A stretch of 64,000 nucleotides of DNA from Acetanaerobacterium elongatum (lineage in GTDB: Bacteria; Bacillota; Clostridia; Oscillospirales; Ruminococcaceae). How positions within the stretch are numbered: position 1 is the first letter of the stretch; each line of letters opens with the position of its first letter. Below the pieces are notes generated by a model, which saw only the letters and a list, made by a program, of their open reading frames with translations, did no database searches and was not told the origin of the DNA. Positions 42,187 to 50,520 of the stretch are shown piece after piece. The translations under genes and the position numbers were made by a program. The stretch is taken from assembly GCF_900103835.1 (NCBI RefSeq), contig NZ_FNID01000003.1:1-64000 (forward strand), read 5' to 3'.

Positions 42187-43542
42187 GTGAAAAGAATAAC
42201 TGCTACTTTAATCACCATACTTATCATGTTAACGCTCTGCCCTGCACTGTATGCGCTGCCCTTAGAAGCGCCGGATTTCAGCGCGTATTCCGACGCCTAT
42301 GTGGTGGTGGATGCCCAAACCGGCGAGGTACTGGCCGAGAAGAATATGAATAAGCGGGAGTATCCCGCAAGCATTACGAAGATTATGACCATCGCGCTCG
42401 CACTGGAGCGCGCGAATCTTGACGATAAGCTTACCATGAGCGAACAGGCGGTAAACAGCGTGGCCCGCTCCGCCTCGCATATCGCACTTTCACCCGGAGA
42501 GGTAATTACCCTGCGCGACGCTATAATGGGGGCGCTGCTGCCCTCGGCCAACGATGCCGCTAACGGCATAGCGGAATATATCGGCGGCTCGCTGGAGATG
42601 TTCCCGGTAATGATGAACGCCAAGGCCGAGAAGGTGGGCGCGCTCAATACCCATTTTGTCAACGCCAACGGCTTAGAGGATGAAAACCACTACACCACAG
42701 CCTACGATATGGCGATGATTACAAAATACGCCCTTACGGTGAAGAACTTCCGCGAGGTGTTCGGCACCACCGAGTATTATATGAACCCCACCAACACCCA
42801 GCCCGAGCAGCGGCATTTCGGCACCCAGCACCACATGATCGTAACCTCCACCTACCAGTACGACGGTGCGTGGGGCGGCAAGCTGGGCTGGACCAATCAG
42901 GCCAACCACACCGCCGTTACGGTGGCCAAGCGCGGGGATATCGAGCTCATCTGCGTAGTGATGAATTCGAAGAATAAATGGGAAAAATATAAAGACACTA
43001 AAAAGCTGTTTGACTACTGCTTTAATAACCTGCAGAAGGTCACTGTTCCCGCCGGTACGGTAAAGGGTAAGACCATCCCGATTACCGACGGCAAGAACGA
43101 GGTTGGCTCGGCTACTGTTTCGGGCATTTCTCAGGAATACGGCATTCTGGTGCCAAAGGATGTTACCGCTGCGGATGTAGAGGTTTCGGTAAACACCAAG
43201 AAAAGCTATACCAAGGGCGAAAAGATTGCCCCCGAGGCGGTTTTCTCGTTTAAGGGTGCCGACGGCTCTAAACAGACGCTGCTGACCGTACCCCTGGAGT
43301 GCAAGATTGAAACCGACCAAGCCGCACAAACCGCCGTGGCCAACGAAACCAAGATGTATGACTCGGCCCCCAAAAGCAGCTTTACCCCTCAGCAGATGGT
43401 GTTTACCGCCATCGGGTTTGTGGTGGGCGGCGCTGCGGTGCTGTTTGTGCTGTTTCTGATTACCCGTGTTCTGGTACAGCGCTATTACCGTAAAAAGCGG
43501 CGGCGGGCGTTCTCCTCCTCTCCTTACATTAAAAGATTATAA
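42187..43542 (+). CDS. dacF: D-alanyl-D-alanine carboxypeptidase (DacF/PBP5-type)
   Basis: Penicillin-binding protein that trims the last D-Ala from peptidoglycan stem peptides outside the membrane. Signal peptide to about residue 23, catalytic S62-x2-K65 in PASITKIMT, S120-A-N122 in LPSANDAANG, and a third motif at K232-L-G in GGKLGWTNQ, where most relatives read KTG. A C-terminal beta domain (from about 270) and a membrane helix (about 405-430) followed by a very basic tail complete the 451 residues. The start is GTG 42187 with GGAGG upstream. Directly followed by the HAD gene. Confidence 0.92.
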   Translation: MKRITATLITILIMLTLCPALYALPLEAPDFSAYSDAYVVVDAQTGEVLAEKNMNKREYPASITKIMTIALALERANLDDKLTMSEQAVNSVARSASHIALSPGEVITLRDAIMGALLPSANDAANGIAEYIGGSLEMFPVMMNAKAEKVGALNTHFVNANGLEDENHYTTAYDMAMITKYALTVKNFREVFGTTEYYMNPTNTQPEQRHFGTQHHMIVTSTYQYDGAWGGKLGWTNQANHTAVTVAKRGDIELICVVMNSKNKWEKYKDTKKLFDYCFNNLQKVTVPAGTVKGKTIPITDGKNEVGSATVSGISQEYGILVPKDVTAADVEVSVNTKKSYTKGEKIAPEAVFSFKGADGSKQTLLTVPLECKIETDQAAQTAVANETKMYDSAPKSSFTPQQMVFTAIGFVVGGAAVLFVLFLITRVLVQRYYRKKRRRAFSSSPYIKRL

Positions 43543-43560
43543 CCAATTGGAGTAGGTAAA

Positions 43561-44214
43561 ATGAAGCAAGGCACTGTTCTACTGTTTGACGTTGACGGCA
43601 CACTGGTGAATACCGAACAGGGTATTCTAAACGGTGTGCGGTACGCGCTGGACACCCTTCACGCCGATTACAGCGGGCTGAACCTTACCGAATTCATCGG
43701 CCCGCCGCTTCACACAAGCTTTGAACGGGTACTGCACAGCGAGGAGCTTGCCCATCAAGCGGTAGCACTCTACCGCGAGCGGTACGATACCGGCGGCTGG
43801 CTCGACTGCACGGTGTATGACGGCATCCCCGAGGCGCTGAAAGCACTCTCAAACGCCGGTTACCGGATTGCCACCGCCACCTCCAAGCCGGAGAAGTTTG
43901 CACAAAGGATACTGCAGCATTTTAAGCTGGACAGCCTATTTGAGCACATTGTGGGTGCCACCTGCGACGAGTCGCGGGAGCAGAAGGAGGATGTAATCCG
44001 TTACGCTATGAAGCTGTGCGGGGTACAAAGTGACGACTGCATCATGGTTGGCGACCGGCGGTACGACCTCATCGGCGCACAGAAAACCGGGATGCAAGCC
44101 ATCGGGGTTTTGTGGGGCTTCGGAAGCTTGGAGGAGCTCAACGAATACCCGAACATCTTTATCGCCAAAACGCCCGTTGATTTGTGCAGCTATTTAACCG
44201 AAAGGGATTTATAA
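43561..44214 (+). CDS. HAD-superfamily phosphatase (Gph-like)
   Basis: A 217-residue hydrolase. Motif I is FDVDGTLVNT near residue 9, motif II the TSKPEK segment, Lys in motif III is probably in REQKEDVI, and motif IV is IMVGDRRYDLIGA. The cap is of the helical Gph type with FIGPPLHTSFE. Likely substrates are phosphoglycolate or a nucleotide; the family is broad. It starts 18 bases after dacF and shares its transcript. Confidence 0.88.
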   Translation: MKQGTVLLFDVDGTLVNTEQGILNGVRYALDTLHADYSGLNLTEFIGPPLHTSFERVLHSEELAHQAVALYRERYDTGGWLDCTVYDGIPEALKALSNAGYRIATATSKPEKFAQRILQHFKLDSLFEHIVGATCDESREQKEDVIRYAMKLCGVQSDDCIMVGDRRYDLIGAQKTGMQAIGVLWGFGSLEELNEYPNIFIAKTPVDLCSYLTERDL

Positions 44215-44221
44215 TGTTTTA

Positions 44222-44262
44222 AGAAGGCCGGTGATATTCTTCAATATCGCCGGCCTCTGTTT
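44222..44262. terminator. Bidirectional terminator after the HAD gene
   Basis: GAGGCCGGCGATATTG-like arms: AGGCCGGTGATATT and AATATCGCCGGCCT pair around a short loop, followed by CTGTTT on the plus side. It could also serve the minus-strand frame at 44287. Confidence 0.75.
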
Positions 44263-44286
44263 ACCTCTATGTTTTGGGCAGCCTCG

Positions 44287-44508
44287 TCAATAGCAGGAAT
44301 GTCTGCTGCCACTAACCCCAAGAATCAGTAGCATTATAATAAGAAGCATTACTATCTGCCTGCACCCGCAGGGGCTGCAATACAGCATGTCAGGTTCACA
44401 ACAGCAGGGCGGTTGAGAGGGCAGAGCTTCAATGGCTTGCACCCCACATTCCCGCAAGCATTGTGTATTACAGCTTCCTTGACACACTTGATTAGTATGA
44501 ACACACAT
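44287..44508 (-). CDS. Candidate small Cys-rich protein with C-terminal membrane helix
   Basis: The open frame has 73 residues with twelve Cys, including CCC at 35-37 and C-x2-C-x-C at 44-49, then a hydrophobic stretch IVMLLIIMLLILGVSGSRH near the end. GAAGAAG precedes the ATG but is very close to it. A shape of Cys-rich head plus short hydrophobic tail is seen in some sporulation proteins. The rest of 44263-44807 holds no other gene. Real expression is uncertain because the ribosome site is weak. Confidence 0.4.
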   Translation of the reverse strand: MCVHTNQVCQGSCNTQCLRECGVQAIEALPSQPPCCCEPDMLYCSPCGCRQIVMLLIIMLLILGVSGSRHSCY

Positions 44509-44807
44509 CTTCTTCTACCATCTTCTAATGTACATTTAAGGCAAACGCATAATAACGATTGGATTGATGTCGCTAACTGTTCCATTATATGTATGTGCAG
44601 CTATGTGTGTCACAGCATGTCACTTTCGAAACTTACTCAGCAAAAAAGGTTGAAAACACTGCTGGAAACAAGTACAATAAAACTAACTAAAATAGTCCAT
44701 TATTGTTTAAGGGTATAGAATAAACAGTCAAGGGAATACTTGCCGCAGACTCTGTTTAAACCGACTGCCTGATAATTGATTATTTCCCGAAAGGAACGAA
44801 CGTTATT

Positions 44808-45782
44808 ATGGATTTTACGCAGGTTACCATCTACACCACTGCGCTTGGGGTGGATATTGTTACCGCAACGCTTATGCAGCTTGGCATCAACGGTTTTGAG
44901 ATAGAGGATGCGGGGGATTTTGAGGCCTTTTTGGCCGATACCCAGCCACATTGGGATTATGTGGACGAAAGCCTGATGCGCTTAAAGGATGCCGAAACCA
45001 ACATTAAAATCTATCTGCCGGTTAACGAGCAGGGCGCGCAGCAGCTTGCGGCAGTGAAGGATACACTGAACACCCTCAAGGACGGCGACACCGGCCATAC
45101 CCTCGGCCGCCTTGAGGCGGAGCTTACCAACGTACGGGAGGAAGACTGGGCAAACAACTGGAAGCAGTACTTTAAACCGTTTGAGGTGGGGAACAAATTT
45201 GTCATCAAGCCCTCGTGGGAGGAGTACAACAACCAAACCGACCGTGTGATACTGGAGATTGACCCCTCCTCCAGCTTCGGCACCGGCACCCATCATACCA
45301 CTCAGCTCTGCATCGAGCAGCTGGAGCAGTATGTAAAGGAAGGCTCGCTGGTGCTGGATATGGGCTGCGGCAGCGGCATCCTGTCGGTGGCGGCGCTGCT
45401 TCTGGGCGCTCAACGGGTTGCGGCAGTGGATATCGACCAGAACTCGGTAAAGATTGCGCAGGAGAACGTTGCTAAAAACGGGTTTGACATGCCCCGCTTC
45501 TCGGCGGTGTGCGGCAATGTGCTGGAAGACGAGGCTCTTAGCAGCCTTGGGGAGCAGTTCTACGATGTGGTAGTTGCCAATATTGTGGCGGATGTGATTA
45601 TAGCCATGCGCGGGTTATTCGGCCGCTATTTAAAGCAGGACGGTGTGCTCATCTGCTCGGGCATCATCTCTCAGCGTGCGGATGAGGTAAGGCAGACGTT
45701 GGAGCAAAGCGGGTTTGAAACGGTTTCCCGGCACGAAAAGCAGGATTGGACCGCGCTGGTGCTGCAAAAGAGGCAGCAGTAG
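44808..45782 (+). CDS. prmA: Ribosomal protein L11 methyltransferase
   Basis: SAM-dependent enzyme that methylates ribosomal protein uL11. The 324 residues have the N-terminal substrate-recognition domain (with EEDWANNWKQYFKPFEVG), DPSSSFGTGTHHTTQLC, the SAM loop VLDMGCGSGILSVAA, and the NIVADVI catalytic motif. rsmE follows within 40 bases, a classic Firmicute pair. Confidence 0.96.
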   Translation: MDFTQVTIYTTALGVDIVTATLMQLGINGFEIEDAGDFEAFLADTQPHWDYVDESLMRLKDAETNIKIYLPVNEQGAQQLAAVKDTLNTLKDGDTGHTLGRLEAELTNVREEDWANNWKQYFKPFEVGNKFVIKPSWEEYNNQTDRVILEIDPSSSFGTGTHHTTQLCIEQLEQYVKEGSLVLDMGCGSGILSVAALLLGAQRVAAVDIDQNSVKIAQENVAKNGFDMPRFSAVCGNVLEDEALSSLGEQFYDVVVANIVADVIIAMRGLFGRYLKQDGVLICSGIISQRADEVRQTLEQSGFETVSRHEKQDWTALVLQKRQQ

Positions 45783-45821
45783 TACCGCCATATTAAAACA
45801 GGATTATTGGAGTGAGTACCC

Positions 45822-46547
45822 ATGCCACGATTCTTTGTAAAGGAAGTCACCAAAACCACTGCCATGCTGCAGGGTGAGGATGCGGCACACGCCATAAAAT
45901 CCCTGCGGATGCGTACCGGCGAGGAGCTTACCCTCTGCGATGAAATGGGCGTCGACCATCAGTGTGTGATAACAGCCGTTTCACCCGACTGTGTACAGCT
46001 GAATGTTATCAAAAGCAAGCCCAACACCGCTGAGCTGCCCAGCCAAGTGTCACTCTATCAGGCGCTGCCTAAAGGGGATAAGCTCGAAACCATCGTTCAA
46101 AAGGCGGTGGAGTTGGGGGTTTATGATATCACCCCCGTTCTAACCTCTCGCTGCATCTCGCGTCCAGACGATAAATCCATGAATAAGCGTCTGGAGCGGT
46201 TAAATAGAATTGCGCTCGAGGCTGCCAAGCAGTGCGGCCGCGGGATTGTGCCAAGGGTTCACCCGCTGATTTCCTACAGCGAGGCCCTGCGTCAGATGCA
46301 GAAGGCTGCGGTGCCGATTCTGTGCTACGAGGGCGGCGGCGAAAGCCTTGGAAAAATCTTGGAAAAAGGTACAGGCGGTGCTATTGCGGTTTGTATAGGC
46401 AGCGAGGGCGGCTTTTCCCCCGAAGAGGCTTCACAGGCACAAAGCATCGGTATCGCTGCCGCCACGCTTGGTTCACGCATCCTGCGCACTGAAACTGCGC
46501 CCTTATTCGCCCTTTCGGTTATCTCTTTTCTGTTGGAGACGCGATAA
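45822..46547 (+). CDS. rsmE: 16S rRNA (uracil1498-N3)-methyltransferase
   Basis: SPOUT-fold RNA methylase of 241 residues. N-terminal PUA-like domain (MPRFFVKEV, HAIKSLRMRTGEEL), then the knot domain with LPKGDKLETIVQKAVELGV, IGSEGGFSPEE and LGSRILRTETAP. Transcribed with prmA. Confidence 0.96.
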   Translation: MPRFFVKEVTKTTAMLQGEDAAHAIKSLRMRTGEELTLCDEMGVDHQCVITAVSPDCVQLNVIKSKPNTAELPSQVSLYQALPKGDKLETIVQKAVELGVYDITPVLTSRCISRPDDKSMNKRLERLNRIALEAAKQCGRGIVPRVHPLISYSEALRQMQKAAVPILCYEGGGESLGKILEKGTGGAIAVCIGSEGGFSPEEASQAQSIGIAAATLGSRILRTETAPLFALSVISFLLETR

Positions 46548-46591
46548 AAACTAATATTTTGCCCACAATGTAATTTTTTTCTATATTTTTG

Positions 46592-46619
46592 TTGAATTAT
46601 TTAAATAATGTGTTAAAAT
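46592..46619 (+). promoter_or_regulatory. Candidate promoter of the type IV pilus operon
   Basis: TTGAAT (46592-46597), 16 bases, TAAAAT (46614-46619), about 78 bases before pilC. Transcription could also come from another sigma factor. Confidence 0.5.
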
Positions 46620-46696
46620 ATATAATGTATCTAGTGGCTCACGGGCAACTATTTAGTGTATTTCATATAAACCTGTCGATTTCTGGAGGGGTATGG

Positions 46697-47911
46697 ATGC
46701 CAACTTATAAGTATGAGGCGCAGGCAGCCGGTGGTGGCTTGATACACGGGTTTGCCGAGGCCGATAACCCTAATGATCTATTCTCAAAGCTCAGGCAGCG
46801 CGGTGAGTACTGCGTTACATATAGCGAGGCCAAGGTATCCAAGGCGATTGCCACAGATGCAAAAGCTTCCGGCAAGCTCAGCACCCGCGAGCTCGCACTA
46901 TTTTGCCGCCAATTTTCCACCATGCTCAATGCCGGGCTTACGGTTATCAAATGTCTCGACACCCTTTACCGGCAGGCAGTAAAAAAGAAAACTAAGCTTG
47001 CCGTTATGGGGGTTTATGAAGGGGTGCAGAAGGGGCTTACTCTTTCCACCGCCATGAAGCTTCAGAAGAACTTCCCCTCCATGCTGGTAAACATGGTGGA
47101 GTCAGGTGAGATGAGCGGTTCGCTCGATACCATTATGAGCCGCATGGCAGAGCATTTTGAAAAGGAGCACAGGCTGCACTCCAAGGTAATCAATGCGCTC
47201 ATCTACCCGATTATACTGATAATCGTAGGCATTGGCGCCATTCTGGTGCTGCTGGGTTTTGTTATTCCGCAGTTTTTCACTATGTTTGAATCGATGGGCG
47301 CCGAGCTGCCCGGTATTACGAAATTTTTGCTTGCGGTAAGCACCTTTGTGCGTGACCGCTGGTATTTAATTATTCTCTTCATTGGTTTAATTATTGGGCT
47401 ATTCTATGCCGTATGCCATACAAAGAGCGGCCGAGTGGCACTTGCCTCTTTCGTGCTTCATGTTCCGATTTTCGGCAAGCTCAAAAAAACCATCATCACA
47501 GCGCGTTTTTCGCGCTCGCTTGCCACTTTGTTTGCCAGCGGCATGTCGCTCATCTCCGCGCTTGAAATCTCAACCCGCGTGGTAAACAACGCAAAGCTTG
47601 ACGAATACATGGTTGATGTTATCGAAAAGGTGCGCAAAGGCTCCACCCTATCCTCGGTCATAGAACAGGTAAACATCTTTCCGCCCATGTTTTCATCAAT
47701 GGTATCCATCGGCGAGGAATCGGGCGCACTGGATGATATCCTGTACAAAACGGCAGCGTTTTACGATGACGAAGCCGACGCCGCCATCTCGATCATGGTA
47801 GCCTCCATTGAGCCGATTATGATTGTGGTGCTCGGTTTATTTGTAGGCTTTATCATTTTATCGGTTATTATGCCAATGATGTCTATTTACCAGAATATCG
47901 CGGCCGCGTAG
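46697..47911 (+). CDS. pilC: Type IV pilus inner-membrane platform protein
   Basis: Assembly platform of the pilus machine (PilC/GspF). The 404 residues have two GspF domains: the first with LALFCRQFSTMLNAGL and FPSMLVNMVESGEMSG, the second with RFSRSLATLFASGMSLISAL and FPPMFSSMVSIGEESGALD. Three membrane helices are seen (about 175-200, 230-250 and 370-395). The start is ATG 46697 with GGAGGGG upstream; the frame extends further upstream without homology. First gene of the pilus operon. Confidence 0.95.
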   Translation: MPTYKYEAQAAGGGLIHGFAEADNPNDLFSKLRQRGEYCVTYSEAKVSKAIATDAKASGKLSTRELALFCRQFSTMLNAGLTVIKCLDTLYRQAVKKKTKLAVMGVYEGVQKGLTLSTAMKLQKNFPSMLVNMVESGEMSGSLDTIMSRMAEHFEKEHRLHSKVINALIYPIILIIVGIGAILVLLGFVIPQFFTMFESMGAELPGITKFLLAVSTFVRDRWYLIILFIGLIIGLFYAVCHTKSGRVALASFVLHVPIFGKLKKTIITARFSRSLATLFASGMSLISALEISTRVVNNAKLDEYMVDVIEKVRKGSTLSSVIEQVNIFPPMFSSMVSIGEESGALDDILYKTAAFYDDEADAAISIMVASIEPIMIVVLGLFVGFIILSVIMPMMSIYQNIAAA

Positions 47912-47951
47912 CCGACAATACATAATTGCTTAAAAGAGGAGGCGGCTGCCC

Positions 47952-48962
47952 ATGATATCGGTCGATATAGGGAACAGCTTCATAAAAATAGTTAACGGCG
48001 AAGCCAAAAAGGGTGGCGTTACGGTATCCAAGGCCGTTATGGTGCCTACCCCCGCCGGTTTTGTATCGGACGGCAACCTGTTAAACCTGCAGCAGCTCTC
48101 CGAAACCCTGTTGCAGACCATAAAGGCAAGCGGTATATCCTCCCATACCATCTGCTTTACGGTGGGCAGCACCGAGATTCTTCACCGTGAGCTGATTGTC
48201 CCCAAGGGCGACCCCAAAAGGATGATTCTGGTCGTTCAAAACGAGATGTTCCAACATTTAAGCGGTGCCGACCAATATTCCATCGATTATCTGTTTAACG
48301 ACACACCGGTGGAGGATAACCCGCTAATGCAGCGCGTGAATGCCTCCGGCATGCCGAAAAAGATGGCCACCCAATACCTTACGCTTACAAACGCATTGCA
48401 TCTAAAGCCCGATTCACTTCAGATGCACCCGAGCGCGGTTGCAAAGCTTTTGAAGAGCGCTTCAGTAAACGGCGCGGCTGTAGCGCAAAAGAGCTTTATT
48501 GTGTGTGATATCGGAACCTCCTTAATGCACCTTTATCTCTACTCCGGAAATAAGCTAATCTTTTCAAGATGTATAAAAAATGCCTTCCCCGAATTTCTAA
48601 GATCACTGCTGATGCTCGATGGCTTTGATACCCCCGAGCAGATTGCCCAAAACGTTGATCTGTCTCCCGCAGCTCTGGCGGAAAACACCAAGCTTTCATT
48701 CCCCGCCGGGCTTTTTATCTCCTCACTGTCGGAGGAGATTCAGCGCATGATACAGTTTTCACTTTCACGCAGGCTGAACAGCCCGGTGGAAGAGATTTAT
48801 CTCTGCGGCGGGGTGGGCAGTTTTAAGGGGCTGGCCGCCAACCTGAGCGCTCAGCTCGACCTTCCGGCAGCGGTGGTCGATCGTCTTTCTACGGTATCGG
48901 GAGCCTTAACCGAAAACCTTTCGCTTTACATCAATGCCGTTGCGGCCATTGCGGAGCCTTAA
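47952..48962 (+). CDS. pilM: Type IV pilus assembly protein PilM
   Basis: Actin-like cytoplasmic protein (336 residues) that links PilN/PilO to the motor. The ATPase-fold phosphate loops are VDIGNSFIKIV at the start and VCDIGTSLMHLYLY near residue 185, with GGVGSFKGL near the end. VQNEMFQHLSGADQYSIDYL is typical of PilM. The order pilC-pilM-pilN-pilO is that of Clostridial pilus loci. Confidence 0.92.
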   Translation: MISVDIGNSFIKIVNGEAKKGGVTVSKAVMVPTPAGFVSDGNLLNLQQLSETLLQTIKASGISSHTICFTVGSTEILHRELIVPKGDPKRMILVVQNEMFQHLSGADQYSIDYLFNDTPVEDNPLMQRVNASGMPKKMATQYLTLTNALHLKPDSLQMHPSAVAKLLKSASVNGAAVAQKSFIVCDIGTSLMHLYLYSGNKLIFSRCIKNAFPEFLRSLLMLDGFDTPEQIAQNVDLSPAALAENTKLSFPAGLFISSLSEEIQRMIQFSLSRRLNSPVEEIYLCGGVGSFKGLAANLSAQLDLPAAVVDRLSTVSGALTENLSLYINAVAAIAEP

Positions 48963-49010
48963 CACTTTTACGGGCTTAATTCATCTGGGAAAACGGAGGA
49001 GCAAAGCAGG

Positions 49011-49571
49011 ATGCGCAAGGATATAGACTTTTATACCGGGCTGAAGGAGATTAAGGTGAAACCCCCGGTTTCACCGGCGGTGATTGTGTTGAGCATTTTG
49101 ATTCTCCTTTCGTCTGTTGTTCTGGCTCTTGGGTTTAACGGCATCAATATTCTGAATCAGGTGGTTTACAACGAGGCCGAGGCAGTTCACCGCTACCTTA
49201 CCAACGCCGATAATCAGGCGGTGGCGCAGGATACCCTTAAGAAGCAGGCTATTGAAGGGCTTTACAGCCAGTATGCCGGCATTACGGGCAAGGCCTACGG
49301 TGATTACCTTACGCTGCCCTACCTTGATTCCGCTGCATATAAAAAGATTACCGCCGCCATGCCCGCTGATATGAAGTTTCTTTCGTATACAGCCACAAAC
49401 GGTAGCATTGAGATTAGCTGCGAATGCAAAAAAGAGACCTCCCCCGCCGATTTTGTAAACGCGCTCAAGAAAACCGATTTGTTTGTTGAAGTAATCTATA
49501 ACGGTTATTCCGTCAATGACGAGGGCAAGGTAATATTTATCATCACCTGCAGACAGACACCGGGAAAGTAA
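49011..49571 (+). CDS. pilN: PilN-like pilus assembly protein
   Basis: A 186-residue bitopic membrane protein: short cytoplasmic head (RKDIDFYTGLKEIKVKPP), one membrane helix (about 23-45), then an external coiled segment and a ferredoxin-like domain (FLSYTATNGSIEISCEC). Short cytoplasmic tail plus helix plus coiled-coil is the PilN plan. Assigned by position after pilM and shape; sequence identity to PilN is weak. Confidence 0.75.
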   Translation: MRKDIDFYTGLKEIKVKPPVSPAVIVLSILILLSSVVLALGFNGINILNQVVYNEAEAVHRYLTNADNQAVAQDTLKKQAIEGLYSQYAGITGKAYGDYLTLPYLDSAAYKKITAAMPADMKFLSYTATNGSIEISCECKKETSPADFVNALKKTDLFVEVIYNGYSVNDEGKVIFIITCRQTPGK

Positions 49572-49736
49572 CTTTATCCTGCCTTCTATTTGATAAATCA
49601 TGAGCAGGGAAGAATAAGAAAGTAGTTTGAAGATCAATTTTTTAAACTTTACTCCTCCTGCGGCTAAGCCGCACCGCAATTTTTCAGAGTGTTTTGTGCC
49701 TTTGTGGCGCAAGCGCCGGAAAGGGTTGTTCATTTT

Positions 49737-50489
49737 ATGAAATTCACCTTAGGTAAGCGCGAACAGATACTTCTTCTGCTGCTGGTGCTGGTGGCAATGT
49801 GGGTACTCACAGTAAAATTCCTGTTAATGCCCTCTTACGATACCCTGCTTGCCAACCGTCAGTCACTTTCCGACCTTCAAACCAAGCAGACCGAGATGCA
49901 GACGCTGATTGCACAGAACAAGGATATCAACAAGGCCATAGAACAGCGAAAGCTGGACGCACAGGATTCCTCTAAGAACTTCTTCCCACCCTTTGATAAC
50001 GAACAGATGAGCCTTTGGCTTTATAACTACACCGAGCAGGCAAAGCTGCGCAACCTGGTCGTAGATTTAGGCCCGCAGAGTACGGTGCAGATTAGCCCGT
50101 ACAATGCCGCTCCCCCCAACCTGCGCATCGCGCTGAGCGATCTGGTAGACCGTATCAACAACAAGCCGTTGCCCGTTGGCTCCTCCGGCACTGCCGCCGC
50201 TGAAACCACGCAGCAGGATACCACAAAGTTTGTGTTTACCAACACGGTAACGCTCACCGCAGATTGCTATTACGAAAACCTCTTGTATTTTATAGACCTG
50301 ATGTATAACTCCGGCAGAACGGTAAGCATCTCCGGCGTTACCTTTGCCCCCAGAAACGATGCCTCGGGCAATACAAAGGTGATTACCGCCACGATTACCA
50401 TGGAGGTTTACTCCATCCCCAAGTTTTACACCGATGAATTTTGGAATGTGACCTTCGATACCCCAAAGGGTAAGACGAACCCACTATAA
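49737..50489 (+). CDS. pilO: PilO-like pilus assembly protein
   Basis: Bitopic protein of 250 residues: short cytoplasmic head, membrane helix (about 10-30), a coiled coil (QSLSDLQTKQTEMQTLIAQ) and a C-terminal ferredoxin-like domain with YENLLYFIDLMYNSGRTVSI. That is the PilO arrangement and it follows the PilN-like gene. The ATG at 49737 has GGAAAGGG 11 bases upstream; the frame opens earlier without support. The spacer 49572-49736 has two small hairpins and no gene. Confidence 0.8.
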   Translation: MKFTLGKREQILLLLLVLVAMWVLTVKFLLMPSYDTLLANRQSLSDLQTKQTEMQTLIAQNKDINKAIEQRKLDAQDSSKNFFPPFDNEQMSLWLYNYTEQAKLRNLVVDLGPQSTVQISPYNAAPPNLRIALSDLVDRINNKPLPVGSSGTAAAETTQQDTTKFVFTNTVTLTADCYYENLLYFIDLMYNSGRTVSISGVTFAPRNDASGNTKVITATITMEVYSIPKFYTDEFWNVTFDTPKGKTNPL

Positions 50490-50520
50490 GCGATGTTATC
50501 TTCGCAAAGGAGGTAAAGCT

